Shown: positions 46,800-56,271 of the stretch, piece by piece
Layout of the letters: the number at the start of each line of letters is the position of its first letter
How positions within the stretch are numbered: the stretch's first letter is position 1
From: Candidozyma auris
Lineage: Eukaryota; Ascomycota; Pichiomycetes; Serinales; Metschnikowiaceae
Assembly: GCF_003013715.1 (NCBI RefSeq)
Contig: NC_072815.1
Span: 744,001-808,000, forward strand
DNA: 64,000 bases
Reading direction: 5' to 3'
The notes under the pieces: model-generated
Seen by the model: the letters and a program-made list of their open reading frames with translations, nothing else
Database searches by the model: none
What the model was told of the DNA's origin: nothing
Translations under genes and position numbers: made by a program

Positions 46800-48666
46800 T
46801 ATCGTTAGTATAGATACTCGAGGCTGCTCTCATATACGGATCGCTAAGGGGGTATTGATACTTGGCCATAGAGGTCTTATCTAGTGGTCGAGGCATACTA
46901 ATGACCATAGGTACAAGTTGTTTGTCGATAATTACCTGACAAGCAAGAATACTCAACCCCATTATGAGTACAACAATCCAAAGGCCGAAAAAGGCACAGG
47001 ATACGAAAAGTTCAATGAGAAGAGACTTTTTGTACGTATCGATGAGCTCATCGCCGGCTCTTTTAAGGGTAGCTCCTAGGTTCTGACTGTTCTTTGTAGC
47101 GTCCTCTACGACAGTTGACATCAATTCTTTGCTCTCGTCTTCTTGGAGAGTGGGAAACTCAATTTTTAAATTTTCATGAAGCCAGCGTAACCCGTCTTCG
47201 ACTTTATCAAGCTTTCGTCCAAGCGTACAATAGACAACGGTTCGTAGAGGCGCCGCAAAAGGAGTTGATCCAAATACAGAGTTTATCGTGTCATTGACAG
47301 ACGTCTCGACGTCGACGAGGGTGTCAAGAAGGCTTGTGGTAGTCTCGTGTAGCGAGCCAAATATCGCCTCATTAAGTTTGTCCAGCAGATTGTCCAAGGC
47401 AACGTTCGTTTGTAAGACGTAATTGTCAATCCCATCACGCAGTGCTGTGTTTTTCATATCTAACGAGTAAAGCTGTTGGAAGGCTCGGGAAGTTATTGTG
47501 AGGAGCCAGAACTGTAACCCAACAGCTATCAAGCCTGCCAAACCAATAAGAAGACAATTTCTGGCAGTCAGTGAGAATGTATAGTTCAATAGCCATTTGA
47601 AATGGGCATCCACGTTCAAGCGATTAAAGAGCATCCAAACTTTATTCTTATGAATATCCAACATGTTACCAATTTGATCGAAGTCATTCTCTGATGTCAA
47701 CTCCTCGATATATCTAACACGCCTCTTGTATGAATTTATAGTCAAGAATACTAATATTGTAAGAAGTATGATAATTGATAAGCACGACCCCAATATGATC
47801 CATGAACAAGTAGAGCTCACCGTCTTTTTCATTGTCATAAAATGCTCGCTTGTCTCATTACATGTTCCCCATTGAAGATTTTTCAGGTTCCCCGGAACTG
47901 AAGATGGAAGAGAGAAATTGGAGGATGTAATATTCGTAATATCTCTGTGAAATTTATCCAAGGGTTTAGTCATTAAAGATGTTAGATTCAGAAGAACATC
48001 CTCGTAATCAGGAATTTTGTTTGACAAACTGGAAAGATCATCAATAAATGTAGTTGGGATGGTGATATCTTTTATGGTTGAGGCTGTTAGATTAACCGAG
48101 TTTACAGCTGAAGTCATATCGCTTGTATCAGTGTTCGTGAATATCGACTTTATACTTTGAACAGTGGTCACGACTCCGTTGACAAGTGTAGACAAACCGT
48201 TCAAGGCTGAATTGAACTCTCTGAGAAAAGCATTCACGGCAGTCTCAATTGCTTCGGTGGCAGTTCTTGTTGCGTCTGCAAGAACTTCAATACTTCCCTT
48301 AACAAACGCTGTGCAAAGACAAGTTAACGTTCCTAAGTAGAGCTCAATTAAGAATCCAATCAATGCTTTGGCTATAGAAATCGCGAGGTTGATGAGAAGG
48401 CGACATTGTAATTGCAAGTTATTCACAAATTGGACAATTATATAATCAGTCACTTGATTGATTCCATAAGTAACGCTTTCTGCCTTTCCCAGAGCTTCAT
48501 TGAGTGCTTCACATATCTCTTCGGCCTGAAGCTGGCAGCTCGTTATACCATCGAGGAGAGTGCTCTTGAAAAGATACACCTTTATGACTAATAGAGTCAA
48601 CACCAACATATACTTATCAAGCCAAACTTGACTAAGCTGGTCTAATAAGTTTAAGTAGAAACGCAT
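46792..48666 (-). CDS. PRM1: PRM1 plasma-membrane fusion protein
   Basis: The 624-residue multispanning protein matches Prm1, which promotes plasma-membrane fusion between mating cells. A first membrane segment begins near residue 18 (WLDKYMLVLTLLVIKVYLF). Further segments lie near 85-115, 285-310, 370-390 and 560-585. The intervening extracellular loops carry many Asn-x-Ser/Thr sites and amphipathic repeats (ATRTATEAIETAVNAFL). The start MRFYLNLLDQLSQVW aligns with the yeast start. Two pheromone-response elements lie just upstream. The last eight bases, including the stop, overlap the stop end of MGS1 on the other strand. Confidence 0.92.
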   Translation of the reverse strand: MRFYLNLLDQLSQVWLDKYMLVLTLLVIKVYLFKSTLLDGITSCQLQAEEICEALNEALGKAESVTYGINQVTDYIIVQFVNNLQLQCRLLINLAISIAKALIGFLIELYLGTLTCLCTAFVKGSIEVLADATRTATEAIETAVNAFLREFNSALNGLSTLVNGVVTTVQSIKSIFTNTDTSDMTSAVNSVNLTASTIKDITIPTTFIDDLSSLSNKIPDYEDVLLNLTSLMTKPLDKFHRDITNITSSNFSLPSSVPGNLKNLQWGTCNETSEHFMTMKKTVSSTCSWIILGSCLSIIILLTILVFLTINSYKRRVRYIEELTSENDFDQIGNMLDIHKNKVWMLFNRLNVDAHFKWLLNYTFSLTARNCLLIGLAGLIAVGLQFWLLTITSRAFQQLYSLDMKNTALRDGIDNYVLQTNVALDNLLDKLNEAIFGSLHETTTSLLDTLVDVETSVNDTINSVFGSTPFAAPLRTVVYCTLGRKLDKVEDGLRWLHENLKIEFPTLQEDESKELMSTVVEDATKNSQNLGATLKRAGDELIDTYKKSLLIELFVSCAFFGLWIVVLIMGLSILACQVIIDKQLVPMVISMPRPLDKTSMAKYQYPLSDPYMRAASSIYTNDIK

Positions 48667-48722
48667 TGCCTCGAAATTCAATAGAATACTTTCATACTTA
48701 TAGTTTTTAGGAGTTTAAAAGC

Positions 48723-48729
48723 TGAAACA
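48723..48729 (+). promoter_or_regulatory. Pheromone-response element, PRM1 promoter
   Basis: TGAAACA, the Ste12 consensus, begins 57 bases upstream of the PRM1 ATG (the gene runs on the minus strand). It is paired with a second copy 22 bases away. Confidence 0.75.
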
Positions 48730-48744
48730 TCTGTGTGCACGAGG

Positions 48745-48751
48745 TGAAACA
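48745..48751 (+). promoter_or_regulatory. Second pheromone-response element, PRM1 promoter
   Basis: A second TGAAACA in the same orientation, 22 bases from the first (two helical turns), in the context AGGTGAAACA. Tandem PREs are typical of strongly pheromone-induced genes. Confidence 0.75.
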
Positions 48752-48915
48752 ATATGATTCATGCATTTTCAGCAGTGAACGGCTAGGAATACCAAATATA
48801 CCAATCTTTTTTGAAACGTTCTAAGACGATAAAATGCCACTTCTGAAGAATTTCAAGCGAATTGACTCAGAATCTGAAGATGCCGCTTTGAGTGGCAATT
48901 TGCAACCATTGCAGC

Positions 48916-48929
48916 CATGCAGGTGAAAC
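48916..48929 (+). promoter_or_regulatory. 14-base element shared by PRM1 and FUS1 promoters
   Basis: CATGCAGGTGAAAC occurs here, about 250 bases upstream of PRM1, and again at 56706-56719 upstream of FUS1. Here the seventh PRE base is C rather than A. Confidence 0.5.
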
Positions 48930-49094
48930 CCATCCACAAACTCTTTTGAACGGAAAGTGGATTATGTTAGCCACGCCACATCAATAGCATTTTAATAGCT
49001 TTGAGAGGCCTTTCCAGCCAATTTCTGTGAATGTTCACAAACCGAAGACCACCTGCTAGTTTAACCTGTAAGTATGAAGTCATGTGACTGGTAT

Positions 49095-49113
49095 CACGTG
49101 CTTCTGTCACGTG
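49095..49113 (+). promoter_or_regulatory. Tandem CACGTG sites upstream of SMT3
   Basis: CACGTG at 49095-49100 and again at 49108-49113, 13 bases apart, with a related CATGTG at 49081-49086. They are candidate Cbf1-type sites, about 245 bases before the SMT3 ATG. A TATAAAT box at 49226-49232 follows. The whole 48667-49355 interval is the divergent PRM1/SMT3 promoter region. Confidence 0.5.
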
Positions 49114-49355
49114 ACTACCTGGTGATCACACGACTTACAGGGAACCAATCAGAATCAAATACAGTTATTGTATGCAGTTTGAATGGTTTGCCACGTTGTA
49201 AGAAGCAAGCCGGAGTAGAAGACGGTATAAATCACCCTTTTGTTCACGATGACGAGTAAAGTTTCCTGTATATAGTCCAGATGTTGGCCCTGGGTATCTG
49301 ATAAACAAAAAATGTCCAGAGCTTCAACCTAAACCAGTTCATTCAACACCACAAC

Positions 49356-49631
49356 ATGTCTGAACAGCCAAAGGAAGAAAAGTCTGACAGCACACATATC
49401 AACTTGAAGGTCAGCGATGGTACCGCCGAGATCTTTTTCAAGATCAAGAAGACCACCCCCATGAAAAGATTGATGGAAGCTTTTTGTAAGAGACAGGGTA
49501 AATCCATGGAGTCCTTGAGATTCTTGATTGATGGCACTCGTGTTTCTCCAGACAATACTCCAGAGGACCTTGATTTGGAGGATGGGGACGTCATTGAGGC
49601 TCACCGTGAGCAGGTCGGTGGCTTCAGGTAA
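49356..49631 (+). CDS. SMT3: SUMO, ubiquitin-like modifier SMT3
   Basis: The 91-residue protein is the SUMO precursor. A flexible charged N-terminus (residues 1-14) precedes the beta-grasp fold, starting [45 protein letters not shown] and [14 protein letters not shown] follow. The conserved Gly-Gly is at 88-89, followed by Phe-Arg that a Ulp protease would remove. In the cell it is conjugated to lysines by Aos1-Uba2 and Ubc9. A TATA box lies about 125 bases upstream. Confidence 0.98.
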   Translation: MSEQPKEEKSDSTHINLKVSDGTAEIFFKIKKTTPMKRLMEAFCKRQGKSMESLRFLIDGTRVSPDNTPEDLDLEDGDVIEAHREQVGGFR

Positions 49632-50315
49632 GGTGTATATGCATCAGTAATGTACGGATAGCTTTTGAGGGAGATGTAGATTCAAGAAGTCTGATTAACG
49701 CAATCAGGAAGCGAAGAAGGCTATTACGCTTCGAAGCTGAGGATACTCGTCTGCGGTAGTGCCAAGTGTATGTCTGATAAGTAGTGCCTAAGAAACGATG
49801 AGAGAAGTAATCCAAGTATCAAAGGTGGGCTCTAAGTAAGACTTATCCAGTGCTTTCATGAGAGCTTATCAAGTTCGGGTCATGAGGGAGCCCAAAATGT
49901 CAAGGGCTTATTGGGTTTTGCAACCAGCCGCACGGACTACTCAAGGTGAGCTGTAATGAAGTAAATGATAGAGCAATCTCAGCGAAGAAAAGGGTAAGAA
50001 GCCTATTATGGCAAAGAAAACCCCTCCTCCCCCACTGCTTAGAGTAAAGGGAGGGCATATTCCACGTTCGTTCTCTAGTTACCAAAACAAAGTCCACGAA
50101 AATGGTGAGTTACAACTACAAAATTGACTAATCAAGCGAGGCGCTCCCATAAACAGAGAATCTCACCAGACGCTCTTCCACTGTCTCAAAGTCATACGCC
50201 AAAACCTTCTCTCACAGGTCTAGGCTAGCGCCGCGCACTCACACCAGCTTATCTCTACACTCCCGCCTCCTCAACCAAAAAACAAAAAAAAAGGTGTCCC
50301 CTCTAGTGCTTTGTC
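49632..50315. other. SMT3 downstream / small membrane gene upstream region
   Basis: About 680 bases with no supported gene. At 50102 an ATG directly abuts GTGAGT and opens a nine-codon frame. It could be an upstream ORF or an intron start in the leader of the next gene, but no convincing spliced product follows. A pyrimidine-rich, A-rich leader (about 50250-50315) precedes the next ATG. Confidence 0.35.
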
Positions 50316-50549
50316 ATGACCACCAACGAGCAAATTCTTGTTGCTGCGAGCGGGGCTCTGCTACTTTGCGAGCTTGTTGTGGTATTCTGTTTCCGCGGGC
50401 TTCCCTTGCCTTACTTTGCTGCACTCAATGTGTTCTTCTTAGCCTACTCCTGGATTCTTCTCAGCTGGGTGTGGAAAAACCGCCGCGCAAGACTCCAAGC
50501 TGGCCCCGAGGGAGAGCCCTTAGTGTCCAGGCTGGAAGAAACAGCTTGA
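50316..50549 (+). CDS. Small two-TM membrane protein, unidentified
   Basis: The 77-residue frame starts at an ATG preceded by an A-rich leader. It encodes two hydrophobic segments, about residues 7-27 (LVAASGALLLCELVVVFCF) and 34-54 (YFAALNVFFLAYSWILLSWVW). A short turn lies between them, and a basic WKNRRARLQ stop-transfer stretch and an acidic C-terminus follow. Composition and the positive cluster look like a genuine ER or organelle membrane protein. The size and two-TM plan resemble small subunits such as Eri1/PIG-Y of the GPI-GlcNAc transferase, but I have no sequence motif to support that. The region is more GC-rich than its surroundings. Confidence 0.5.
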   Translation: MTTNEQILVAASGALLLCELVVVFCFRGLPLPYFAALNVFFLAYSWILLSWVWKNRRARLQAGPEGEPLVSRLEETA

Positions 50550-51266
50550 CTAATGGTATAGTCTGAAAATGTCCAATTGATGAGTCCACGGACCGTGATT
50601 TTTTAACAATTTTAAGGTTGACTGGGTCCCTCCGGTTTGTGCCGGGCCACTGTCATTTGCACCCAGCTGGCAGTAACCTGAGAGTCTCCAGCACTGGAGC
50701 CTGGGCACAGCAGAGGGACGAGGGAGGGCAGATTGTGCAAAGAGAGCACGGATGTTGAAGTCCGTTCGTGACGTCCTGCTTGCTTGTTTGGGCTTTTTCC
50801 TCCTGCTTTGTGTAGAGCCGTTACACTAGGCCCTAACATTTCTAGCGCCCAGTGGCATTCATGTGGCCTGAGGTTGTGGATGAATCCATCGCTGGTTCCG
50901 AGGCCCGCTACTTTTTCACAACCACCGGAAGTTGCCGCCTACGCCGTCAGCTTTCTGGTCTCAAGAGGATTTTCGCCATGGAATTGAATTGAGCCTCCTG
51001 TAAATCCAGCGCCTCGCAAGACCCTGAGCGGGCCCGCCCCAGAACCGTTTGTGGGTGTGGTTCGGAATTTCTGTTTTTCCACCCTCTTCCCCAGCTTTCT
51101 CCCTCGGGAGAACGGATGTGGGAGGTGCGCACCGCACTATCTACGTCAGACGACCAGTGGGCCATTTTATCGCTCCCGTCCACACCCGGGGATTCGTATA
51201 TAAGGCATCGCTGCCCCCCACTTATTTTCCTTATTGCAAAAGACACTCAATTCTACTACGACCACC
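50550..51266. other. Intergenic region before Cys-rich gene
   Basis: About 715 bases. TATATAAG at 51197-51204, some 63 bases before the next ATG, is a well placed TATA box. Open frames here are GC-driven and carry no domain. Confidence 0.45.
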
Positions 51267-51455
51267 ATGTGTATGACTGCTATTTGCGGAATCTGCCACC
51301 ACAAGGCCTGGACAGGCTGTGGCAACCACGTTCCCAGCGTGATGGATAGCACGCCAAAGGAGGACTGGTGCACTTGCGAGCCCGTTGATGGCGAGCGGTC
51401 CGACTACCCACCCAAGGCCGGCACCGGGTTTGCCAAAGCGTCGCCACCAAAGTAA
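51267..51455 (+). CDS. Small Cys-rich protein of the CxxC...W-x-GCG-x-H...CxC type
   Basis: The 62-residue protein reads C-x-x-C-H-H-K-A-W-T-G-C-G-N-H-V near residues 7-22, then VMDSTPKEDWCTCEP near 25-39, followed by a Gly/Lys/Pro tail. The pattern of a CxxC pair, Trp-x-Gly-Cys-Gly-x-His and a Trp/Arg-Cys-x-Cys near residue 35 recurs in small conserved proteins of fungi, plants and bacteria whose function is not known to me. The Cys/His spacing suggests zinc binding. The ATG sits in ACCACC context 63 bases after a TATATAAG box. The frame extends 11 codons upstream without an ATG. Confidence 0.75.
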   Translation: MCMTAICGICHHKAWTGCGNHVPSVMDSTPKEDWCTCEPVDGERSDYPPKAGTGFAKASPPK

Positions 51456-52984
51456 ATGCGGCAACGCAACAGTTGAGTGAGATTGGATTGAGAAGGGGGT
51501 GTTCAGAAGTGTGTTTGGGGAAGGTTTATTAAGTTGGGAGCGGCAGGGGGCCGCTGGTAAATAGTTATGAAGGTTTGAACAATTGCAGTGTAGGAAATGT
51601 GGTGGGATTTGTCAATTTGGTTGACGTAACCAGGCTCCGGGCGAGAAGCCAAGGCAAGTTGACCAGGTTTTGTTTGCTTCATTGATTGGCAACCCACGGA
51701 AAGTTGTCTTCATCTCTCGGTCAAAGTAAGGGTCTGCAGAGGTGGGCGTCTAATATACTTTGGTCTAAGATTTTGCCTGACCACGAGGTTTTATGGCCCA
51801 AAGGTGAATACAGTTTATTGAGAGATCAAGATGCCAATGCTTATCTGTGCACAAGAGCCCGGACGCCTTCAGTGTGCGCTGTGGTTTTCCAAATAGCCCA
51901 AGCAACTCGTATAAATTTTCATATAGTCTTTTAACTTCACTGCCTACATGCGTCCAGGAGTACTTCCATAAAGTTTTATCTGCTGACTCTGCTTTTCTCC
52001 AGCTGACTCTCAGGAAACACCCAGAGAAATGGCTGCAAAACGCACTCGCGTAAGCAACCGTTAGATAACGGCGCAGCAGCTCGAGGAATCCACTTTGAGA
52101 AACTCCTGGCCTTCACAAAAACAGTCGCTTTGATCTGTTTCTAATCACCCCCTACGTAATCATTCTATATTTATATAATAAATAAAGTGAAGCAAACTGA
52201 GTTCAATCTGCTCAGAAATCACCCTGCCACTTTAGACTTGCATTCACTCTCACTCTCACTACACATGCGATTCCACCTCTTCAACGATCACACCAACTCT
52301 TTGGAAATTCTTTGGCTCGGTGTACTGGTCTTTTGCCGCGTTTGCGTTTCTATCAAAATCCTACTCTGCTCACTCTAGGTCTCCTCTTTTTCTAGTTCTG
52401 GTATCAATCAGCTACCGCGGCTTCATATGAAGAATGCTTCCCCAGCTTTTTTGGGACCATTCATAGAAACGACTTGTATGAGAGAGCGTACTGCATGCAG
52501 CTCGACGTCACTCGCATTGCTCGTCTTTTTTTTTCCCTCTCACAGTCACACTGAGTTCTCTCATGGTGCGTTCTGCTAACGCTAGTCGAAACTTTGCAAA
52601 CTAGCCCTCAAGCATGGACGTTCGCTAGTAGTCCCATGGTTGCTGGCGCCATCAAAAACCTGCACACCTCGGGTGCAATCAAAGCTTGCCCTCTCAATTG
52701 CTGGATTTTCGTGGTTCTTTTTTTTTATCCTCTCGTAGTTTTTTTTTGTTTTTTTTATTTTTACTCCTTCTGGACCTCTGCGGTTAGTGACTTTATGCCT
52801 GCCTGAGAAAAGTCAGCCTCCTGGTACCGAGCATTGTTCGTGTCCTTCCTGTTAGCGTTTCTCACTCACGTCGTTTCCCTCTTACTTTTAGCCCTCGCCA
52901 CATACTTCATCTTTCGTGTTCTTCATCAATCGCAAATAATTCACTGGGCTTTAATACTCTTCTCCACAACTTAAAGATTTTGTG
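51456..52984. other. Very long PSP1 upstream region
   Basis: About 1.5 kb with no supported gene. It includes an AT-rich patch near 52165-52190 (ATATTTATATAATAAATAAA), several pyrimidine-rich tracts and T-runs (52526-52535, 52718-52760). Long pyrimidine-rich leaders of this kind suggest an extended 5' UTR and heavy regulation of PSP1. Confidence 0.4.
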
Positions 52985-55324
52985 ATGAGTCTAAGGTACC
53001 CGGATTTTCTCGGGCCTCTGAATCTCCAGCAAAAGGGCTCCTCTGCCGAATCCGAGGCTCCCTCGAAACAGCACAATCCTCCGCCTCCCCACCAGCCTTC
53101 GCTGGAATCAGGTCTCAAGAACCACCCACTGGATGCCAAAAACTCCCAGGCTTTTCCCGACATGAACCTTGACTCCGATCTCGACTTCGACCTGCTCTTG
53201 AAATCGAAGCTACTGGCCTTGAGTGTCCAGAATGACTCCCACCGTGACGATCTTTCCGCCCAGCCACCCTTGTCAAAAAACTCATTTTCCCCATTGACTG
53301 GTGCCCACAATGGGTTTGGCTTGGACCATAGCCCTGCGTTTGGCGCGTTTGGCGAATTTGGACCCTTTCATAAACAGACAAACACCTTTCACCTCCCTTT
53401 GGAGTTGCAAGGCGGCATCGGCAACATTTCCTCAAGACGGCCAAGTTACGCTGCCGAGTCTTTCACTAGATCCCAGCCACAACAACACTCTCCAGCTTCG
53501 CAACCATTTGCTGGTCCTGCTCCTTCCACGTTTCATCCTAACGCTGGCTCTTCAAACAAAACCTCTTTGGCTTCCTTTGCAGCCGCCAATAACTTCTCCC
53601 TTAATGCTTCTCAACAACAACAACAACAACAACAACTGCTGCAGCATTCGCAACAGCAAAACAGAGGGCTGGTTCTGGGCCAGCAGCTAGGGCAGCCTCA
53701 AAACCAGCACAATTTCGGTCAGGATGCTCTCTCTGACTCTTTACAGAATCTTTCACTTAACGCCAACTTGTCAGATTTCCAGGCGAGACGACCATCTCAG
53801 TTAGCGGATTATCAGGCTGTTCCCCAAAGTCAGTTCTACCCCTCTTTCACCCCCCAGCAGCTGTCGTTCTTCGCTTCTGGTGCACCTGTCTCCTTCAATT
53901 CATTCCATGCGTTTCAGCCGGCTGGCTCGGCTGGAATGCCCATGGGTGGTGCACCAAGCTCAGCACCGCAGGGCCAGAACCAGCAATTCTCCTCGAACCC
54001 TCAGGTTGGCTCTGGCTCAGGAGGTGCCGATATGTATCCGTCGACTCATCCGGGTCAGACCATGAAGCTAGATAATGGACTTTTGCTCAAAGACCAATAC
54101 ATTATGGTGTCGCCTGAACTAAAACAACAGTTTCTTTCTGCTGTGAGATATTTTCAGGATCCAGACTTGAGTAACAAGATCTTGAACAAGTTGTACGAAC
54201 TTTTGGCGAATCCTGTGGTTCAAAAGTTGGTGACTTTCGTCAAAAACTTGAATAACCTCACGTTTAATCACAAGATGTTGTGTCTTGTGGTCAACAAAAA
54301 TGGAAAATTAGATTTATTGTCTTACCCCAGTAATTCCAATATCTTTCTTCAACGTGACAATTTAGTTATCGTTGATGGTGACAGGGGAAAGGACTTGGTC
54401 ATGATCTTGGAGCCTCTAGTCAATCTTGATTTTGCAATTTTGTTCAATTTCCTCAAGAAGATTGAGCACCTCAAATCTCTCACAATCAATGATGCGAATG
54501 GTGGTACCTCTGTGAAGGGGAATCATAGTGGCGGTACACATTCTACATCTATGGACGCATCCGCCATTATCAACAAGCATTCCAACGAAGATAACGAGTT
54601 CATCATCACCCTTCCTACAAAACAAGTGTTGCGCTTCGCAACTCCAAAAGAGATACTGAAGTTGAGTGGCAAGTTTTTAGAGGAGAAAAAGGCCTTCATC
54701 ACCTGTTTTAACAAAATCAAGGAGTTGGGGCTTAGCAACGACCTAACGCTTATAAATGTCGAGTACCAGTGCGATTTCAAGAAGTTGATCTTCTACTATT
54801 ATGCTGATTTTAAGCGAATCGACTTTCGCGGTTTAATCAAAGAACTATTTAAGATTTACAAGACAAGGATTTGGCTATGCGCCGTCTTGCCATATGATAG
54901 ACGAGAGCTTTATACTAACCTTTCGAAGGAGGAGAGAAGTGGTGAGGAATCTACGTTTGGCTGTATTCCAAAGGAGTACGAGTTGTCGAATGAACAAATC
55001 ATGAACTTCTCTGTCAAGGAATTCGGTAAGTTGCCGAAACCAACATACTTTCATCTGAAGAACATGTACAACTTGGTGCTCAATCTCGAGAATGATCTCA
55101 ACGGCAAGTTCTATGGATTCACACTGATGAAAGGAAATTCTGGCATTGACAACAGTGTACAGGCACAAGAAGATCTTTCTTCTTCAGGAACCTCCCCTCG
55201 CGGCGCCCCAGCTAAGGGACAAGAGGAAATCGTAGGCAAAAATGGTAGGAGTCCCAACAAGAAGAAGACAGACTACCAGATCACACCAAGTTTTGATCCT
55301 TTTGGTAAACAAAAAAATGTATAA
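52985..55324 (+). CDS. PSP1: PSP1-family protein
   Basis: The 779-residue protein ends in a PSP1 C-terminal domain at about residues 540-660. It begins ATPKEILKLSGKFLEEKKAF and includes INVEYQCDFKKLIFYYYADFKRIDFRGL and the basic IYKTRIWLCAVLP strand. The first 350 residues are Gln/Ser/Pro/Phe-rich and disordered, with a (CAA)n-encoded Gln run near 53608-53640. Psp1 was found in S. cerevisiae as a high-copy suppressor of polymerase-alpha mutants and later linked to RNA granules. Its bacterial relatives bind RNA-processing complexes, so a post-transcriptional role is plausible. The ATG at 52985 is used; an in-frame GTG precedes it. Confidence 0.85.
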   Translation: MSLRYPDFLGPLNLQQKGSSAESEAPSKQHNPPPPHQPSLESGLKNHPLDAKNSQAFPDMNLDSDLDFDLLLKSKLLALSVQNDSHRDDLSAQPPLSKNSFSPLTGAHNGFGLDHSPAFGAFGEFGPFHKQTNTFHLPLELQGGIGNISSRRPSYAAESFTRSQPQQHSPASQPFAGPAPSTFHPNAGSSNKTSLASFAAANNFSLNASQQQQQQQQLLQHSQQQNRGLVLGQQLGQPQNQHNFGQDALSDSLQNLSLNANLSDFQARRPSQLADYQAVPQSQFYPSFTPQQLSFFASGAPVSFNSFHAFQPAGSAGMPMGGAPSSAPQGQNQQFSSNPQVGSGSGGADMYPSTHPGQTMKLDNGLLLKDQYIMVSPELKQQFLSAVRYFQDPDLSNKILNKLYELLANPVVQKLVTFVKNLNNLTFNHKMLCLVVNKNGKLDLLSYPSNSNIFLQRDNLVIVDGDRGKDLVMILEPLVNLDFAILFNFLKKIEHLKSLTINDANGGTSVKGNHSGGTHSTSMDASAIINKHSNEDNEFIITLPTKQVLRFATPKEILKLSGKFLEEKKAFITCFNKIKELGLSNDLTLINVEYQCDFKKLIFYYYADFKRIDFRGLIKELFKIYKTRIWLCAVLPYDRRELYTNLSKEERSGEESTFGCIPKEYELSNEQIMNFSVKEFGKLPKPTYFHLKNMYNLVLNLENDLNGKFYGFTLMKGNSGIDNSVQAQEDLSSSGTSPRGAPAKGQEEIVGKNGRSPNKKKTDYQITPSFDPFGKQKNV
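53608..53640 (+). repeat. CAA/CAG trinucleotide tract in PSP1
   Basis: Consecutive CAA codons encode a Gln run of eight, followed by LLQH and more Gln. This is a length-variable microsatellite inside the disordered N-terminal region. Confidence 0.85.
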
Positions 55325-55455
55325 TCTGACGAGTTTATAGAATAAGTATGATAGAGGATAACATGCCAAAATCTATACCGCCATGCGCGGTCTCACTCAC
55401 TATGTAAGGTACACTCAACCCCAACATAAATACTACACTCTCTTCTCTCCCGACC

Positions 55456-56271
55456 ATGACTCTAGCATCTTACATAAGGCTGAAAAGATTTCGAGATTAC
55501 TCCATAGACTGGATAGTCACTGCAATCACCATGGCATATTTCTTTTTAGTGGCCGAGCATGCTAGACCGTTCAACCGCCAGTTCAAGCTCAACGATCACA
55601 CGATTCAACACCCCTTCGCTCAACAAGAACGTGTCACGGGCCACATGTGTCTTATTTTAGCAGCTGTTGTTCCCACTGTAGTCATGACAATCACCAGCTT
55701 CTCCAAACATAGGAAGAATAGGGACCAGGCGTTGCACTTGTTGCAGGTGTCCTTGCTTGGAACAGCCTTGGCCGTCAGTGTGGATGGCGTAATCACAGAT
55801 ACCTTGAAAAACTGGGTTGGAAGGCCAAGACCAGATTTCTTGGAAAGATGCGGTGCTCCAGCTAACACGCCCACTGACGTTTTTGTGGACATCTCGGTGT
55901 GCACCGCTCCTTTGGGGGAGTTTCGCCTTATTGATGGGATGAGACTGACTCCCTCCGGCCACTCGCTGATATCGTTTTCTGCTTATTTGTTTTTGGCCAT
56001 GTGGTTGTTCGGCCAATTGCAGCTCTCTGTGAATGTCGCTGCGAAGCCAGTGTACTTGTACCTCGTCAGTGCGCTGCCGCTTCTTTTGGCCGCCTACGTC
56101 GCCCTTTCTAGAGTTCAGGACTATAGACATCACTTTCTGGATATTGTACTGGGCATGTTCATTGGATGTTCGGTGGCAATTGCAATCTATAGAAAGTACT
56201 TTCATTCGGTCTTTGATGAAAATCCGCATGAAATCAATGGCGAGGAAGAAGGAAGTGGGTTGCCCATCTAA
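55456..56271 (+). CDS. DPP1: Diacylglycerol pyrophosphate / lipid phosphate phosphatase
   Basis: The 271-residue protein is a six-TM PAP2-superfamily phosphatase. It shows the three catalytic motifs KxxxxxxRP (K118-P126, KNWVGRPRP), PSGHS (166-170) and SRxxxxxHHxxxD (SRVQDYRHHFLD near 215-226). The RQFKLNDHTIQHPFAQQERV stretch resembles Dpp1 of the vacuole membrane rather than Lpp1. It removes phosphate from diacylglycerol pyrophosphate, phosphatidate and related lipids independently of Mg2+. Membrane segments lie near 17-33, 65-82, 93-115, 172-192, 198-213 and 225-245. Confidence 0.93.
   Translation: MTLASYIRLKRFRDYSIDWIVTAITMAYFFLVAEHARPFNRQFKLNDHTIQHPFAQQERVTGHMCLILAAVVPTVVMTITSFSKHRKNRDQALHLLQVSLLGTALAVSVDGVITDTLKNWVGRPRPDFLERCGAPANTPTDVFVDISVCTAPLGEFRLIDGMRLTPSGHSLISFSAYLFLAMWLFGQLQLSVNVAAKPVYLYLVSALPLLLAAYVALSRVQDYRHHFLDIVLGMFIGCSVAIAIYRKYFHSVFDENPHEINGEEEGSGLPI

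Noticed and set aside
50102..50151. ATG abutting GTGAGT with a GACTAAT branch-like box, suggesting a spliced ribosomal-protein-like gene
   Set aside because: None of the possible 3' sites gives more than about 30 residues and none resembles a known small ribosomal protein.
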